From CAZIWX01 sp964543125 (GTDB lineage Bacteria > Fidelibacterota > UBA8477): 18,787 nucleotides of DNA. The notes beneath the pieces are model-generated. The model saw only the letters and a list, made by a program, of their open reading frames with translations, had not been told where the DNA came from and searched no databases. Below, in pieces: positions 1 through 6,894 of this stretch. Position numbers and translations under genes: made by a program. The stretch is taken from contig CAZIWX010000047.1 in assembly GCA_964543125.1 (NCBI GenBank), positions 1 through 18,787 on the forward strand, written 5' to 3'. How positions within the stretch are numbered: the first letter of the stretch is position 1; each line of letters starts with the position of its first letter.

Positions 1-159
1 CGGTGAATCCGCGGTTTGAATTTCTTCAGGCGCGGAAGTTTCCGGACTGTCCGTTTTTTCCTCGGCGGGCGTCATCGCGACGGCGTCAGAGATCGTTGCG
101 GATGTTTCTTCCGGAGTTTCGGCTACCGGTGTAACATCCTTTTTTTCTTCTTCTACCAT
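1..159 (-). CDS. Probable N-terminus of ribosomal protein S1, in-frame internal start inside the cmk frame (partial)
   Basis: An ATG at 159 follows a very strong Shine-Dalgarno run on the minus strand and lies in the same frame as cmk. The 53 codons visible read MVEEEKKDVTPVAETPEE and so on, a low-complexity acidic, Thr/Pro-rich segment with no fold signature. Many FCB-group S1 proteins begin with an acidic disordered tail, and cmk-rpsA adjacency is widespread in bacteria, so rpsA is the likeliest identity. No S1 domain is inside the window to prove it. It may be made separately by internal initiation, as a Cmk fusion, or both. Confidence 0.45.
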   Translation of the reverse strand, partial: MVEEEKKDVTPVAETPEETSATISDAVAMTPAEEKTDSPETSAPEEIQTADSP

Positions 160-837
160 TAAAGGTCCTTCCTCCTTTGCATACAATTGCTTAGCTTGGT
201 TCACTATAACAGCCACTTGGTCGTCGATGGTCATCTTGGATGTATCCAATTCGATGGCATCCGGGGCTGGTTTCAAGGGTGAGAGTGACCGTGATGAATC
301 AATCTTATCACGCTCGATTAAATCTTGTTCAATTGTTTCCGGGTTCTGATAAATGCCCCGGGCTTCCAATTCGTGCTGACGCCGTTGAGCCCGAATACGA
401 ACATCGGCAATCATAAAAATTTTTAGTTCAGCAGCGGGGAAAACAACGGTGCCAATATCCCGACCTTCCAGTACCACATTCTGGTTTTCAGCCGACTGGC
501 GCTGAATTTTTACCAGCATCCGACGAACAGCGGGGATGGCGCTAACCTGGCTTACACTTTCATTCACGGCCGGTGTTCGAATTTCCTGATTCACATTTTG
601 TCCGTTCAGAATGACCTGCTGTCTATCACCACTAAAAACAACCTGCAAATCAAGTCGACTAAGCTCCCGGGCAACCGCTTCAGAATCTGCCAGAGTGATT
701 TTCTGCTGTAGCATGTGATAGGTTACGGCTCGGTACATCGCCCCGGTATCGATGTGCCGAAAACCTAGTTGGCGGGCGACTTGTGCGGCGGTACTGGATT
801 TTCCCGAGGCGGCCGGTCCATCAATGGCGATAATCAT
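1..837 (-). CDS. cmk: Cytidylate kinase, in-frame with a downstream acidic extension (probable S1 start); runs off the window
   Basis: Cytidylate kinase phosphorylates CMP and dCMP with ATP in the cytoplasm. The frame was read by hand from the ATG at 837 and is open to base 1 (279 codons). The P-loop GPAASGKSS lies at residues 7-15, followed by HIDTGAMYRAVTYH, the conserved substrate-binding stretch of Cmk. EGRDIGTVVFP (about residues 124-135) and the RDKIDSSRSLSPLKPAPDA lid/C-terminal motif complete the enzyme. Kinase homology ends near residue 222, the usual family length, but there is no stop codon. The frame continues through an internal ATG (159) into an E/T/P/A-rich tail. Promoter-like hexamers lie upstream; the ribosome binding site at 837 is weak. 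The kinase call is firm. What the extension becomes is outside the window. Confidence 0.95.
   Translation of the reverse strand, partial: MIIAIDGPAASGKSSTAAQVARQLGFRHIDTGAMYRAVTYHMLQQKITLADSEAVARELSRLDLQVVFSGDRQQVILNGQNVNQEIRTPAVNESVSQVSAIPAVRRMLVKIQRQSAENQNVVLEGRDIGTVVFPAAELKIFMIADVRIRAQRRQHELEARGIYQNPETIEQDLIERDKIDSSRSLSPLKPAPDAIELDTSKMTIDDQVAVIVNQAKQLYAKEEGPLMVEEEKKDVTPVAETPEETSATISDAVAMTPAEEKTDSPETSAPEEIQTADSP
160..178 (-). promoter_or_regulatory. Strong Shine-Dalgarno inside the end of cmk
   Basis: On the minus strand the bases 178-167 read AAAGGAGGAAGG, followed by 7 nt and an ATG at 159. This is the best ribosome binding site in the window, yet it lies within the uninterrupted cmk frame (coding AKEEG). 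Its strength supports independent translation of the downstream segment. Confidence 0.7.
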
Positions 838-901
838 GGTATCAAAAAGCCGTTAATAATATTGCGCTTATGTTCGTTTACGATTCTCATTAAAGCGGCC
901 A

Positions 902-930
902 AATATAGCCGGGGCAGTACCATTTTACAA
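902..930 (-). promoter_or_regulatory. Candidate sigma70-type promoter for cmk
   Basis: On the minus strand, TTGTAA (930-925) and TATATT (907-902) are separated by exactly 17 bp. Transcription would begin about 60 nt before the cmk start codon. This would let cmk and its downstream partner be transcribed independently of the upstream trpS-scp cluster. It is a consensus match by eye only. Confidence 0.5.
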
Positions 931-1054
931 CTTTTTACACCGAGCCGTAAAAATGGTTATCCAGACTGGCTAAAGAGCGTTTATTTATCACTTTGCGGCT
1001 GATTGATCCGCCGCTGGTAATTAAAATAAATGGCGGCTGAAAAGGAGCACGCAT

Positions 1055-1195
1055 TTACCGAGCCCAACCGCGGATGCCCGTTGTGTCGCTAAGTACCCGA
1101 TCCATATACCGAAGTAAGGCCAAACTCTCGAGGACGAAACCAAATCCGGCAGTAATTGCAATCCGGAGCACCTGGCGCGGTGTCAATAATTGCAT
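1055..1195 (-). CDS. Possible 46-residue hypothetical protein
   Basis: The ORF runs from ATG at 1195 to TAA at 1057-1055. It begins MQLLTPRQVLRIAITAGFGF and contains one modestly hydrophobic stretch (about residues 9-28) followed by a charged tail ending GIRGWAR. The frame is open upstream to a TAG near 1260, so a longer non-ATG form is conceivable. There is no good ribosome binding site and I recognise no family. It sits on the coding strand of its neighbours, between the 49-residue membrane protein and cmk. It could be a chance ORF in the 460-bp gap. Confidence 0.25.
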   Translation of the reverse strand: MQLLTPRQVLRIAITAGFGFVLESLALLRYMDRVLSDTTGIRGWAR

Positions 1196-1304
1196 TTTAC
1201 CGCCCGCTTTCAGTTTTCCCAAGCGTGTCCGAGCAGGGCATAAATCCAGTGTGAACAGCTAAACCACAAGTACGGGAATGAGGGTTTGAAAATGAATTTT
1301 CAAT

Positions 1305-1454
1305 CTATTTTCTGTATTTCAGCCACCAAAATAAAATACCAAGGGCCACCCCTCCGAGAATTCCTAAAAGGACATTGCCGTAACTGGTACCCACGACTAC
1401 GCCGATGGTGCCTCCAATAAAGGCCCAGAGCGTGAAATAAGACTTATTTTCCAT
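1305..1454 (-). CDS. 49-residue glycine-rich membrane protein
   Basis: The ORF runs from ATG at 1454 to TAG at 1307-1305. It starts MENKSYFTLWAFIGGTIGVV and ends FWWLKYRK. Two short hydrophobic segments (about 8-24 and 27-45) are joined by TSYGN and end in a positive tail, as expected of a helical hairpin with both ends in the cytoplasm. Repeated small-residue spacings (GGTIGVVVG, GILGGVALG) resemble glycine-zipper packing. It starts 12 nt after the stop of the Rossmann-fold gene on the same strand, so it is probably co-transcribed. The upstream GAAAATGG is not a strong ribosome binding site. Family and function are not recognised; the composition is far from random, which favours a real gene. 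Confidence 0.65.
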   Translation of the reverse strand: MENKSYFTLWAFIGGTIGVVVGTSYGNVLLGILGGVALGILFWWLKYRK

Positions 1455-1466
1455 AAACCATTTTCA

Positions 1467-3176
1467 CTATTTAATGCGATAACCCTTGTCTTCGTACTCC
1501 AGCACCCAATTTACAATAGCGCCAATGTCCATCCGTTCTTTGGCATCTAAAAACCGCCGATTCCGGAAATAGTAAGAAGAATAATCATCTTCCGGTTCCA
1601 ACTCCTGATCATCCAGCAGACAATGCAAGCGTTTTTGCCAGCGTTGTGTGTTACTGACCCGGCAATCCAGCCAGCCCTGAGCAGCCCACTTAGTAAGATT
1701 ATAATCATTCACTTCCAAAACCAGCCGGCCTTCAAAAACCGGCACCGAAATACCGGGACCGCGCAAACAAGTTTTACCATCGGTTAGAAGAATAGGTGTG
1801 CCCACCGAAAGAATCGTGGCACGTAACTCACTATCCGTCAGGATGGCTTGCTCCATTTCGGCTGACAGGGTTTCGGCGGGTGTACTCAGTACTTCCTGAA
1901 TTGAGTTGTGGAGCCGTTTTAATATATAGATCTCGTACAATAATTTGGTTAGACGCGGTGGACCCAACAGTTCGAAGGCCACACTATCATTTCCGGTTTT
2001 CTCCATGAGCTGGTTCATACGCTCAATGGCATTTTTTCGGATCAGACCCCCCCGGTAGGTTGGGGCCAGAACCGCCGCATCCAAGGCGCCGATGATATCG
2101 TTCCCCGTATTGCCGCCTTTGATCTCGATGAGAACTTTATCCGCAATTTCTTCCGGTGTCACAAATTCCATCTGTCCTTCAGCGGTGAGCACCGAAAACT
2201 CTCCGGCGGAAAAATAGCCATTTTCCCCGGCATCAATGTATACCGCTTCCAGATAACGCTCATCCAATCGCTCCCAGGTGGGTTCAGGATTACGAACCAA
2301 TTCTTTACCCAACTGAGTATTCTCACCCGGCAGACAATCATACATGGGAATATACTGACCCCGCTTTACTACTTTCCCATAACCGATCTTTTTCCAAGCG
2401 ACCGCCGCGGTGGGTTTGATTTCCTTAACAATCGGCGTTTGGGGGGTTCGGCCCAACAACCACAGTAACATCGTGTGGGCGCCCGCCAGTGAAGATTTAC
2501 TCATGAGCATCTTGGATGGCTTTTCTTCAGAGTGGGTGTAAGGAATATTAAATCCCATGCCACCGGTACCGGAAGTACCCACTTTCAGATAGAATTGGGT
2601 TTTAGCCTGGCGCATGGCTTCAATCAAAAGCTGTATATGACGGATTAACTGAGGGATATACAAAGTGGAGATCAACCGTTCCACTTTTTTCATAAAATCC
2701 GTACTCACCGGCTTACCCGCTTGAGCACGTCCCAAATCCGCTCTAACCTCAGCAACAACTTGAAAAACATTTTGATAAGCAAAGGCGGTTGCAGTATTGA
2801 TACAGTCGATTAAAATCTGAGGTTTGTATTTATCCAGGATCTGGTATAACATGGAATTCCGGATAAGCTCGGGACTGAGATCATCATATAGATCTTCGAT
2901 CATTGTCTGGAGCAGATCGTCGGTGGCGTAAATCTCCCTTTTTGATTTTCCGGCCAGATTCCGTCGCACAAATAAATCACCATGAAGCGCCGCGATGCGG
3001 GTGCCCTTATTCACGGGATGATTTACCAGGATATCCTGAATTTCCCGGGATTCATTTTCCCGCAACGATGTGACGATGATTTCAGCGGGTTGTTCTTTAA
3101 GAATTTGCTTGGCGACGGCACGCCCAACCAGCCCCCAACCACCGAATATCATGACCCGTTTACCCTTGATGTCCAT
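1467..3176 (-). CDS. NAD(P)-binding Rossmann-fold (short-chain dehydrogenase-like) protein, 569 aa, function unknown
   Basis: The N-terminus VMIFGGWGLVGRAVAKQIL carries a GGxGxxG dinucleotide-binding loop at residues 12-18 after a beta strand, the hallmark of SDR/epimerase-type Rossmann folds. A second strand-like segment with ILIDCINTATAFAY (around 121-134) and KVGTSGTGGMGFNIPYTH (around 200) occupy positions where SDR enzymes place substrate loops. A canonical YxxxK catalytic pair is not evident. The protein is about twice the size of a normal SDR, and the C-terminal half (residues 300-569) has no motif I recognise. It begins inside the end of the RluB gene (17-bp overlap), implying translational coupling, and is followed by the small membrane protein. 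It may be an oxidoreductase, an epimerase or a non-catalytic NAD-binding protein. No pathway is assigned. Confidence 0.85.
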   Translation of the reverse strand: MDIKGKRVMIFGGWGLVGRAVAKQILKEQPAEIIVTSLRENESREIQDILVNHPVNKGTRIAALHGDLFVRRNLAGKSKREIYATDDLLQTMIEDLYDDLSPELIRNSMLYQILDKYKPQILIDCINTATAFAYQNVFQVVAEVRADLGRAQAGKPVSTDFMKKVERLISTLYIPQLIRHIQLLIEAMRQAKTQFYLKVGTSGTGGMGFNIPYTHSEEKPSKMLMSKSSLAGAHTMLLWLLGRTPQTPIVKEIKPTAAVAWKKIGYGKVVKRGQYIPMYDCLPGENTQLGKELVRNPEPTWERLDERYLEAVYIDAGENGYFSAGEFSVLTAEGQMEFVTPEEIADKVLIEIKGGNTGNDIIGALDAAVLAPTYRGGLIRKNAIERMNQLMEKTGNDSVAFELLGPPRLTKLLYEIYILKRLHNSIQEVLSTPAETLSAEMEQAILTDSELRATILSVGTPILLTDGKTCLRGPGISVPVFEGRLVLEVNDYNLTKWAAQGWLDCRVSNTQRWQKRLHCLLDDQELEPEDDYSSYYFRNRRFLDAKERMDIGAIVNWVLEYEDKGYRIK

Positions 3177-3921
3177 TTACCAGTTCCTTTAGTGCGTGTA
3201 TTTCACGGGAAGATAATTCCCGCCATTCTCCAGGCTTTAAACCCGTTACAGTAAGAAATGCAAAGGCTTCACGATGCAAACGGGCCACGGGATAACCCAG
3301 CGTGCGAAATATACGTTTCACTTCTCGTTTTTTCCCTTCCCGCAGTGTCAATCGGACCGAAGTGTAATCTCTTTGATATTCAAAACTATTAAGATCGCCT
3401 TTTGCAGTAAAGCCAGCTTCAATTTCTATGCCAGCCTCAAGCTGTCTTAAAACTGGTTCCGGCGGGTTTCCGCGGATCAGGACGCGGTAAACTTTGGGTA
3501 TTTCAAATTTCGGGTGAGTCAGCCGATAGGCTGTATCACCATCATTGGTTAATAAAAGAGCACCTGTTGTATCGTAATCCAGTCTGCCCACCGGATAAAT
3601 CCGTGTTTCGGTTGGAATAAAATCCACCACAATTGGCCGGCCATAAGGATCACGGGTTGTTGTGATCACGCCGCGAGGTTTATAAAACAGGTAATACCGC
3701 TCATTACGCACAATCTTCATAACCTGTTCACGGTATTTAATCTGGTCCTTTTCCGGATCTACCCGGCGGGCAGGATTGATTTCCGTTAGGTCATTAACCT
3801 TTACAATGCCTTTCTGGATCAAAGCGTCACACGTGCGGCGCGAGCCCAGACCCGCCATGGCAAGAAAGCGATTCAGTCGAATTCCGTCGGTGGTATGATT
3901 TTGTTTGTCGGCCGTGATCAC
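3160..3921 (-). CDS. rluB: 23S rRNA pseudouridine synthase, RluB/RsuA family
   Basis: This family isomerises specific uridines in ribosomal RNA to pseudouridine. An S4 RNA-binding domain covers about residues 14-60 (RLNRFLAMAGLGSRR, then KGIVKVNDL). The catalytic domain follows, with YKPRGVITTTRDPYGRP and the signature VGRLDYDTTGALLLTNDGD, in which D115 is the catalytic aspartate. KKREVKRIFRTLGYPVARLHR is the conserved C-terminal motif. At 253 aa the length is normal. The start is GTG at 3921 with a weak ribosome binding site, 47 bp after the scpB stop. Its end overlaps the next gene by 17 bp. scpA-scpB-rluB order is common in bacteria. RluB (U2605) is the likeliest target, but RluE/RluF/RsuA relatives cannot be excluded from sequence alone. 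Confidence 0.92.
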   Translation of the reverse strand: MITADKQNHTTDGIRLNRFLAMAGLGSRRTCDALIQKGIVKVNDLTEINPARRVDPEKDQIKYREQVMKIVRNERYYLFYKPRGVITTTRDPYGRPIVVDFIPTETRIYPVGRLDYDTTGALLLTNDGDTAYRLTHPKFEIPKVYRVLIRGNPPEPVLRQLEAGIEIEAGFTAKGDLNSFEYQRDYTSVRLTLREGKKREVKRIFRTLGYPVARLHREAFAFLTVTGLKPGEWRELSSREIHALKELVNGHQG

Positions 3922-3968
3922 GTTAACTCAATAAGTGGAATTTTAGTCAACCGTGAAGTGTGAAAAAC

Positions 3969-4523
3969 TCAGACGAGGCTTTCGTCTTCGTCCCGGATCA
4001 ATTCCCGGGCTTCACGCAACTGGGGCAAATCGTCCAGTGAATTCAACCCAAAGTACTGTAAAAAATCGGTTGTTGTGCGATACAGCAACGCCCGGCCGGG
4101 CCCCGGTTCCCGGCCCCGGATCTCAATGAGCCGGCGCTCCAGGAGTGTGCGTAACGGTGATTCGGAGCTCACGCCGCGGATAGCTTCTACCTCAATTCTG
4201 CTAAGCGGTTGACGGTAGGTTATGATGGCCAGCGTTTCCAGAGCTGCCTGGGACAATCGCAATTTCGAAGTTCGGGAATAAAGTTGTCTCACATAGACTT
4301 CGTAGCCGGGCAGCGTCACCAATTGATACCCGGATGCTACCTTGAAAACCTGGTAAGCTCGCTGTGAGGCTTTGTACTCACTATTTAAAGCCTTGATTAA
4401 CTCGTCCAATTTGATGGTTGGAGCTTCATCTGAAAAGCACTGGAGAAACCGGCTTTCAGTAAGCGGCTCTGGTGTAGCGATCAATAAGGCTTCGGTAATC
4501 CGTATTAACTCAGATTTTTCCAA
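3969..4523 (-). CDS. scpB: Segregation and condensation protein B
   Basis: ScpB is the dimeric winged-helix partner that binds the kleisin ScpA in the SMC-ScpAB condensin, acting on the nucleoid. The 184-residue protein shows the family pattern: an N-terminal winged helix (ELIRITEALLIATPEPLTESRF), the central LSQAALETLAIITYRQPLSR and EIEAIRGVSSESPLRTLLERRLIEIRGR-type second winged helix (here written EVEAIRGVSSESPLR), then GRALLYRTTTDFLQYFGLNSLDDLP. The start is TTG at 4523, within the last 14 bp of scpA. A GGGAG seven or so bases upstream supports this start, so translation is probably coupled to scpA. Length is typical. Confidence 0.95.
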   Translation of the reverse strand: MEKSELIRITEALLIATPEPLTESRFLQCFSDEAPTIKLDELIKALNSEYKASQRAYQVFKVASGYQLVTLPGYEVYVRQLYSRTSKLRLSQAALETLAIITYRQPLSRIEVEAIRGVSSESPLRTLLERRLIEIRGREPGPGRALLYRTTTDFLQYFGLNSLDDLPQLREARELIRDEDESLV

Positions 4524-5265
4524 ATCGTGCTCCCTGGTGTATAATCAAATCGCTAAACAACGTATGCTGCTCGAGGATTATCTCGCTGGTTCGAATCATG
4601 TCCAGAATTGCCAGAAACGTAACGACGACTACCAACCGGGAACCCAACTGGGCCATGATCTCCGAAAATAATAATTTCCGCTTCTGTTCCAGTTGAAATC
4701 TGAGGAAAGATGCCTGCTCGGTAGTTGAAACTTCTTCCAAAGCGACATCGTGGGAGGGTGGCGCTTCATAATTCTCGAGCAGATATTGAAAAGTGAGCAT
4801 GATGTCGTACAGTTTCACATCTGCCAATAAATCGGCCGCCGGTACATCAAATTCACCCTCGGACGGTGCTGGAATACGATAATAGAAGCGGCTCTGGACC
4901 CGTTCCCGATCACCCAAATGGCCGGCCGCCGCCTTGAACCGTTTGTATTCCAACAGCATATTGACCAATTCGGTACGCGGGTCGTCGATCATCTCTTCAG
5001 CGGTTTCCGGTTGTGGTAAGAGCATCCGGGCTTTGATCTTCATCAGTGTAGCCGCCATGAGAACAAAATCACCGGCAACTGAAAGCCGCAGTTCCTTAAT
5101 AAACTCCAGGTATGTTAAAAAATTCTTAGTAATTGTAGCGATGGGAATATCATAGATATTCAACTCATCTTTTTTAATCAGGAAAAGGAGTAGGTCCAGT
5201 GGCCCGGCGAAAATAGGCAGATCGACCCGGTAGGGTTGCTGGTAGGTCTGAGTTTCAGTTGGCAT
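4510..5265 (-). CDS. scpA: Segregation and condensation protein A (kleisin)
   Basis: ScpA is the kleisin that bridges SMC head domains in bacterial condensin and organises chromosome segregation. The N-terminal signature PIFAGPLDLLLFLIKKDELN and YDIPIATITKNFLTYLE is diagnostic (residues about 17-52). DFVLMAATLMKIKARMLLP follows, the helix conserved just before the variable linker. The C-terminal winged helix ends with VVVVTFLAILDMIRTSEI, typical of kleisin binding to SMC. The 251-residue length is normal. The gene starts 20 bp after trpS and overlaps scpB by 14 bp, so the two partners are likely made in stoichiometric coupling. The ribosome binding site before the ATG is weak. Confidence 0.96.
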   Translation of the reverse strand: MPTETQTYQQPYRVDLPIFAGPLDLLLFLIKKDELNIYDIPIATITKNFLTYLEFIKELRLSVAGDFVLMAATLMKIKARMLLPQPETAEEMIDDPRTELVNMLLEYKRFKAAAGHLGDRERVQSRFYYRIPAPSEGEFDVPAADLLADVKLYDIMLTFQYLLENYEAPPSHDVALEEVSTTEQASFLRFQLEQKRKLLFSEIMAQLGSRLVVVVTFLAILDMIRTSEIILEQHTLFSDLIIHQGARFGKI

Positions 5266-5285
5266 AATTTAGAACCGGCGGTGAT

Positions 5286-6311
5286 TCAGGGAGCCACAAA
5301 TCCCAGTTTGCGGTAGACTTTACCGAGCGTTTTCCGTGCCAGGCGGCGCGCCTGGTCAGCACCTTGTGCCAAAATTTCGGACAAATAATCTTTATGATTG
5401 ATAAGTGCCTGATATTTTATCTGGAACGGAGCCAGTGCCTCAATGATCAGGTCACTCAGCTCATTTTTCACCTTCGCGTAACCACCGTCTTGGAAGTGTT
5501 CCACACTTTCCGGGATCGGTTTGCCGCTCAAAGCGCTGTAGATGGAGAGTAAATTTGCCAGGCCCGGCTGTTTGGTCTCGGCATAGGTGATATTTGTATA
5601 GGAATCCGTGACTGCGCGTTGAATTTTTTTCCGAATCGTATCCGGTGAATCCAGTAATCCAATGAAATTGTTGGTGTTTTTATCCGACTTGGACATTTTT
5701 TTCGCCGGTTCCTGTAGACTCATGATGCGGGCGCCGGTTTTGGGAATCAGCGGTTCGGGGACTTTAAAAGTGGGACTGTAGAGATTATTAAACCGTTCCG
5801 CAATATCCCGTGCTAATTCCAAATGTTGTTTTTGGTCATCCCCAACCGGAACCAGATCGGTTTGATACAGCAGAATATCCGCGGCCATCAACACCGGATA
5901 GGTGTATAACCCCGCATTCACATTATCCCCGTGGCGCTGTGATTTATCCTTGAACTGAGTCATACGATTCAGCTCGCCAAGGTGGGTGAAACAATTTAGG
6001 ATCCAGGCCAACTGGCTGTGTTCGGGAACATGGGATTGCATGACCACAATGCTTTTGCCGGGATCGATACCCGCCGCGAGATATTGAGCTGTGAACGATA
6101 AACACCGTTGACGCAAATCGGCGGGTGTTTGACGAACGGTAATTGCGTGTAAATCCACTACGAGAAAAATGGAGTGATATTTATCTTGCAAGGCAACCCA
6201 ATTCTTCATGGCTCCGATATAGTTACCCAAGGCCAGCGTACCTGAAGGCTGGATTCCGGATAACAACGTGGGTTTTTTCTCCGCTTGATTCACTGTTTTG
6301 ATGTACTCCAA
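5286..6311 (-). CDS. trpS: Tryptophan-tRNA ligase
   Basis: This class I aminoacyl-tRNA synthetase activates tryptophan and charges tRNA-Trp in the cytoplasm. LLSGIQPSGTLALGNYIGA (residues 16-34) contains the HIGH-equivalent ALGN. LVVDLHAITVR, FNCFTHLGELNRMTQFKDKS-like active-site segments (residues about 104-124), YPVLMAADILLYQTDLVPVGDDQKQHLELARD and KMSKS at 205-209 follow in the order expected. At 341 residues from a TTG at 6311 the length is normal. A GTG at codon 7 (6293) is an equally plausible start, since homology begins only near residue 13. It heads the minus-strand cluster. The repeat-rich gap lies directly upstream, and no convincing promoter was found there. Confidence 0.97.
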   Translation of the reverse strand: MEYIKTVNQAEKKPTLLSGIQPSGTLALGNYIGAMKNWVALQDKYHSIFLVVDLHAITVRQTPADLRQRCLSFTAQYLAAGIDPGKSIVVMQSHVPEHSQLAWILNCFTHLGELNRMTQFKDKSQRHGDNVNAGLYTYPVLMAADILLYQTDLVPVGDDQKQHLELARDIAERFNNLYSPTFKVPEPLIPKTGARIMSLQEPAKKMSKSDKNTNNFIGLLDSPDTIRKKIQRAVTDSYTNITYAETKQPGLANLLSIYSALSGKPIPESVEHFQDGGYAKVKNELSDLIIEALAPFQIKYQALINHKDYLSEILAQGADQARRLARKTLGKVYRKLGFVAP

Positions 6312-6379
6312 TTCTTAAGAACGACTGATCTATACAAGTACTTGGTTACCCTTCGACGAGTTCAGAGAGCATTTACAAC

Positions 6380-6564
6380 GCTCTACTTTTATAAGACGCA
6401 CGGAAGTGATCCGCCAATTGAGTAAAAATAACGAGGCTCCAAAATCTAAAACCAACCCACCCCCAACCCCTCCCAAGAGGGGAATTTCCAAAGCTCAGGG
6501 CTCAGGTAATCAAAATATCCAGCCACCCTTTGATCTGCCGGTTGCCGGACATATCCAGCGCTGT
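6380..6564. repeat. Tandem repeat unit 1 (185 bp)
   Basis: Starts GCTCTACTTTTATAAGACGC and ends ATATCCAGCGCTGT. It matches the following unit at all but about a dozen positions plus one single-base indel. The central CCCCTCCCAAGAGGGGAA part is GC-rich and can fold back through CCCCTC/GAGGGG. It is probably noncoding. Confidence 0.85.
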
Positions 6565-6750
6565 GCTCTACTTTTATAAGATGCACGGAAGTGATCTGCC
6601 AATTGAGTAACAACAACGAGGCTCCAAAATCCAAAAACCAACCCACCCCCAACCCCTCCCAAGAGGGGAATTTCCAAAGCTCAGGGCTCAGGTAATCAAA
6701 ATATCCAGGCGCCCTTTGATTAGCCGGTTGCCGGACATATCCAGCACTGC
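6565..6750. repeat. Tandem repeat unit 2 (186 bp) followed by a third-copy stub
   Basis: Starts GCTCTACTTTTATAAGATGC and ends ATATCCAGCACTGC. Directly after it, 6751-6770 reads GTTCAACCTTTATAACAGAC, which resembles the start of the unit and then diverges, so a third copy is truncated. The gain of one base makes this unit a multiple of three, which is why a spurious minus-strand ORF reads through both copies. Confidence 0.85.
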
Positions 6751-6800
6751 GTTCAACCTTTATAACAGACAACCGAGGGTGTTTAAATCCAAATAACACC

Positions 6801-6838
6801 TCTACGCGTCTTCCTGAGCTTGTCGAAGGACGCGTAGA
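6801..6838. terminator. Inverted repeat hairpin downstream of the NlpC/P60 gene
   Basis: Arms TCTACGCGTC (6801-6810) and GACGCGTAGA (6829-6838) are perfectly complementary around an 18-nt loop. It lies about 57 bp past the stop of the minus-strand peptidase gene. No T-run follows on either strand, so it is better described as a hairpin that might stabilise or end the transcript than as a classical intrinsic terminator. Confidence 0.35.
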
Positions 6839-6894
6839 GATTATGAAATATCTAATTTCCATTCAAAACCAAGGTGCAGGATCAAAGTGTAAGA

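Larger units (their letters stand above)
838..1304. other. Intergenic stretch between cmk and the 49-residue protein gene
   Basis: About 467 bp with no convincing full-length gene on either strand. It holds the candidate cmk promoter (902-930) and the doubtful 46-residue minus-strand ORF (1055-1195). Plus-strand ORFs here (769-1002, 1074-1262) have no recognisable protein features and the first runs antisense into cmk. No tRNA, repeat or clear terminator was seen. Confidence 0.6.
6349..6838. mobile_element. MITE-like noncoding repeat element: tandem 185-bp units between inverted 20-bp motifs
   Basis: The left flank (6350-6369) reads CCTTCGACGAGTTCAGAGAG. The complement of 6829-6810 reads CCTTCGACAAGCTCAGGAAG, identical at 16 of 20 positions but in opposite orientation. 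Between them lie two tandem units and a stub. The right flank sits inside a hairpin with perfect 10-bp arms (6801-6810 and 6829-6838). No transposase and no obvious target-site duplication was seen. The CTTCGACAAGCTCAGGA motif is one I recall as a common dispersed intergenic repeat in many genomes, so the flanks could also be two independent insertions. Confidence 0.45.

Noticed and set aside
769..1262. Two plus-strand ORFs (77 and 62 aa) in and near the cmk upstream region
   Set aside because: The first begins antisense inside cmk, neither has a ribosome binding site or recognisable motif, and both neighbours are on the minus strand.
4372..4671. A 99-residue plus-strand ORF spanning the scpA-scpB junction
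   Set aside because: It is fully antisense to two well-supported genes and has no protein features.
6312..6380. Promoter for trpS in the gap upstream (TATAGA-like -10 near 6331)
   Set aside because: No acceptable -35 hexamer occurs at the right distance, so I do not annotate it.
6446..6862. A 138-residue minus-strand ORF with two internal repeats (FPSWEGLGVGW twice)
   Set aside because: It is a translation of the two tandem noncoding units plus the dispersed CTTCGACAAGCTCAGG repeat (RPSTSSGR). The protein-level repeat follows from the DNA repeat, and there is no ribosome binding site or domain.
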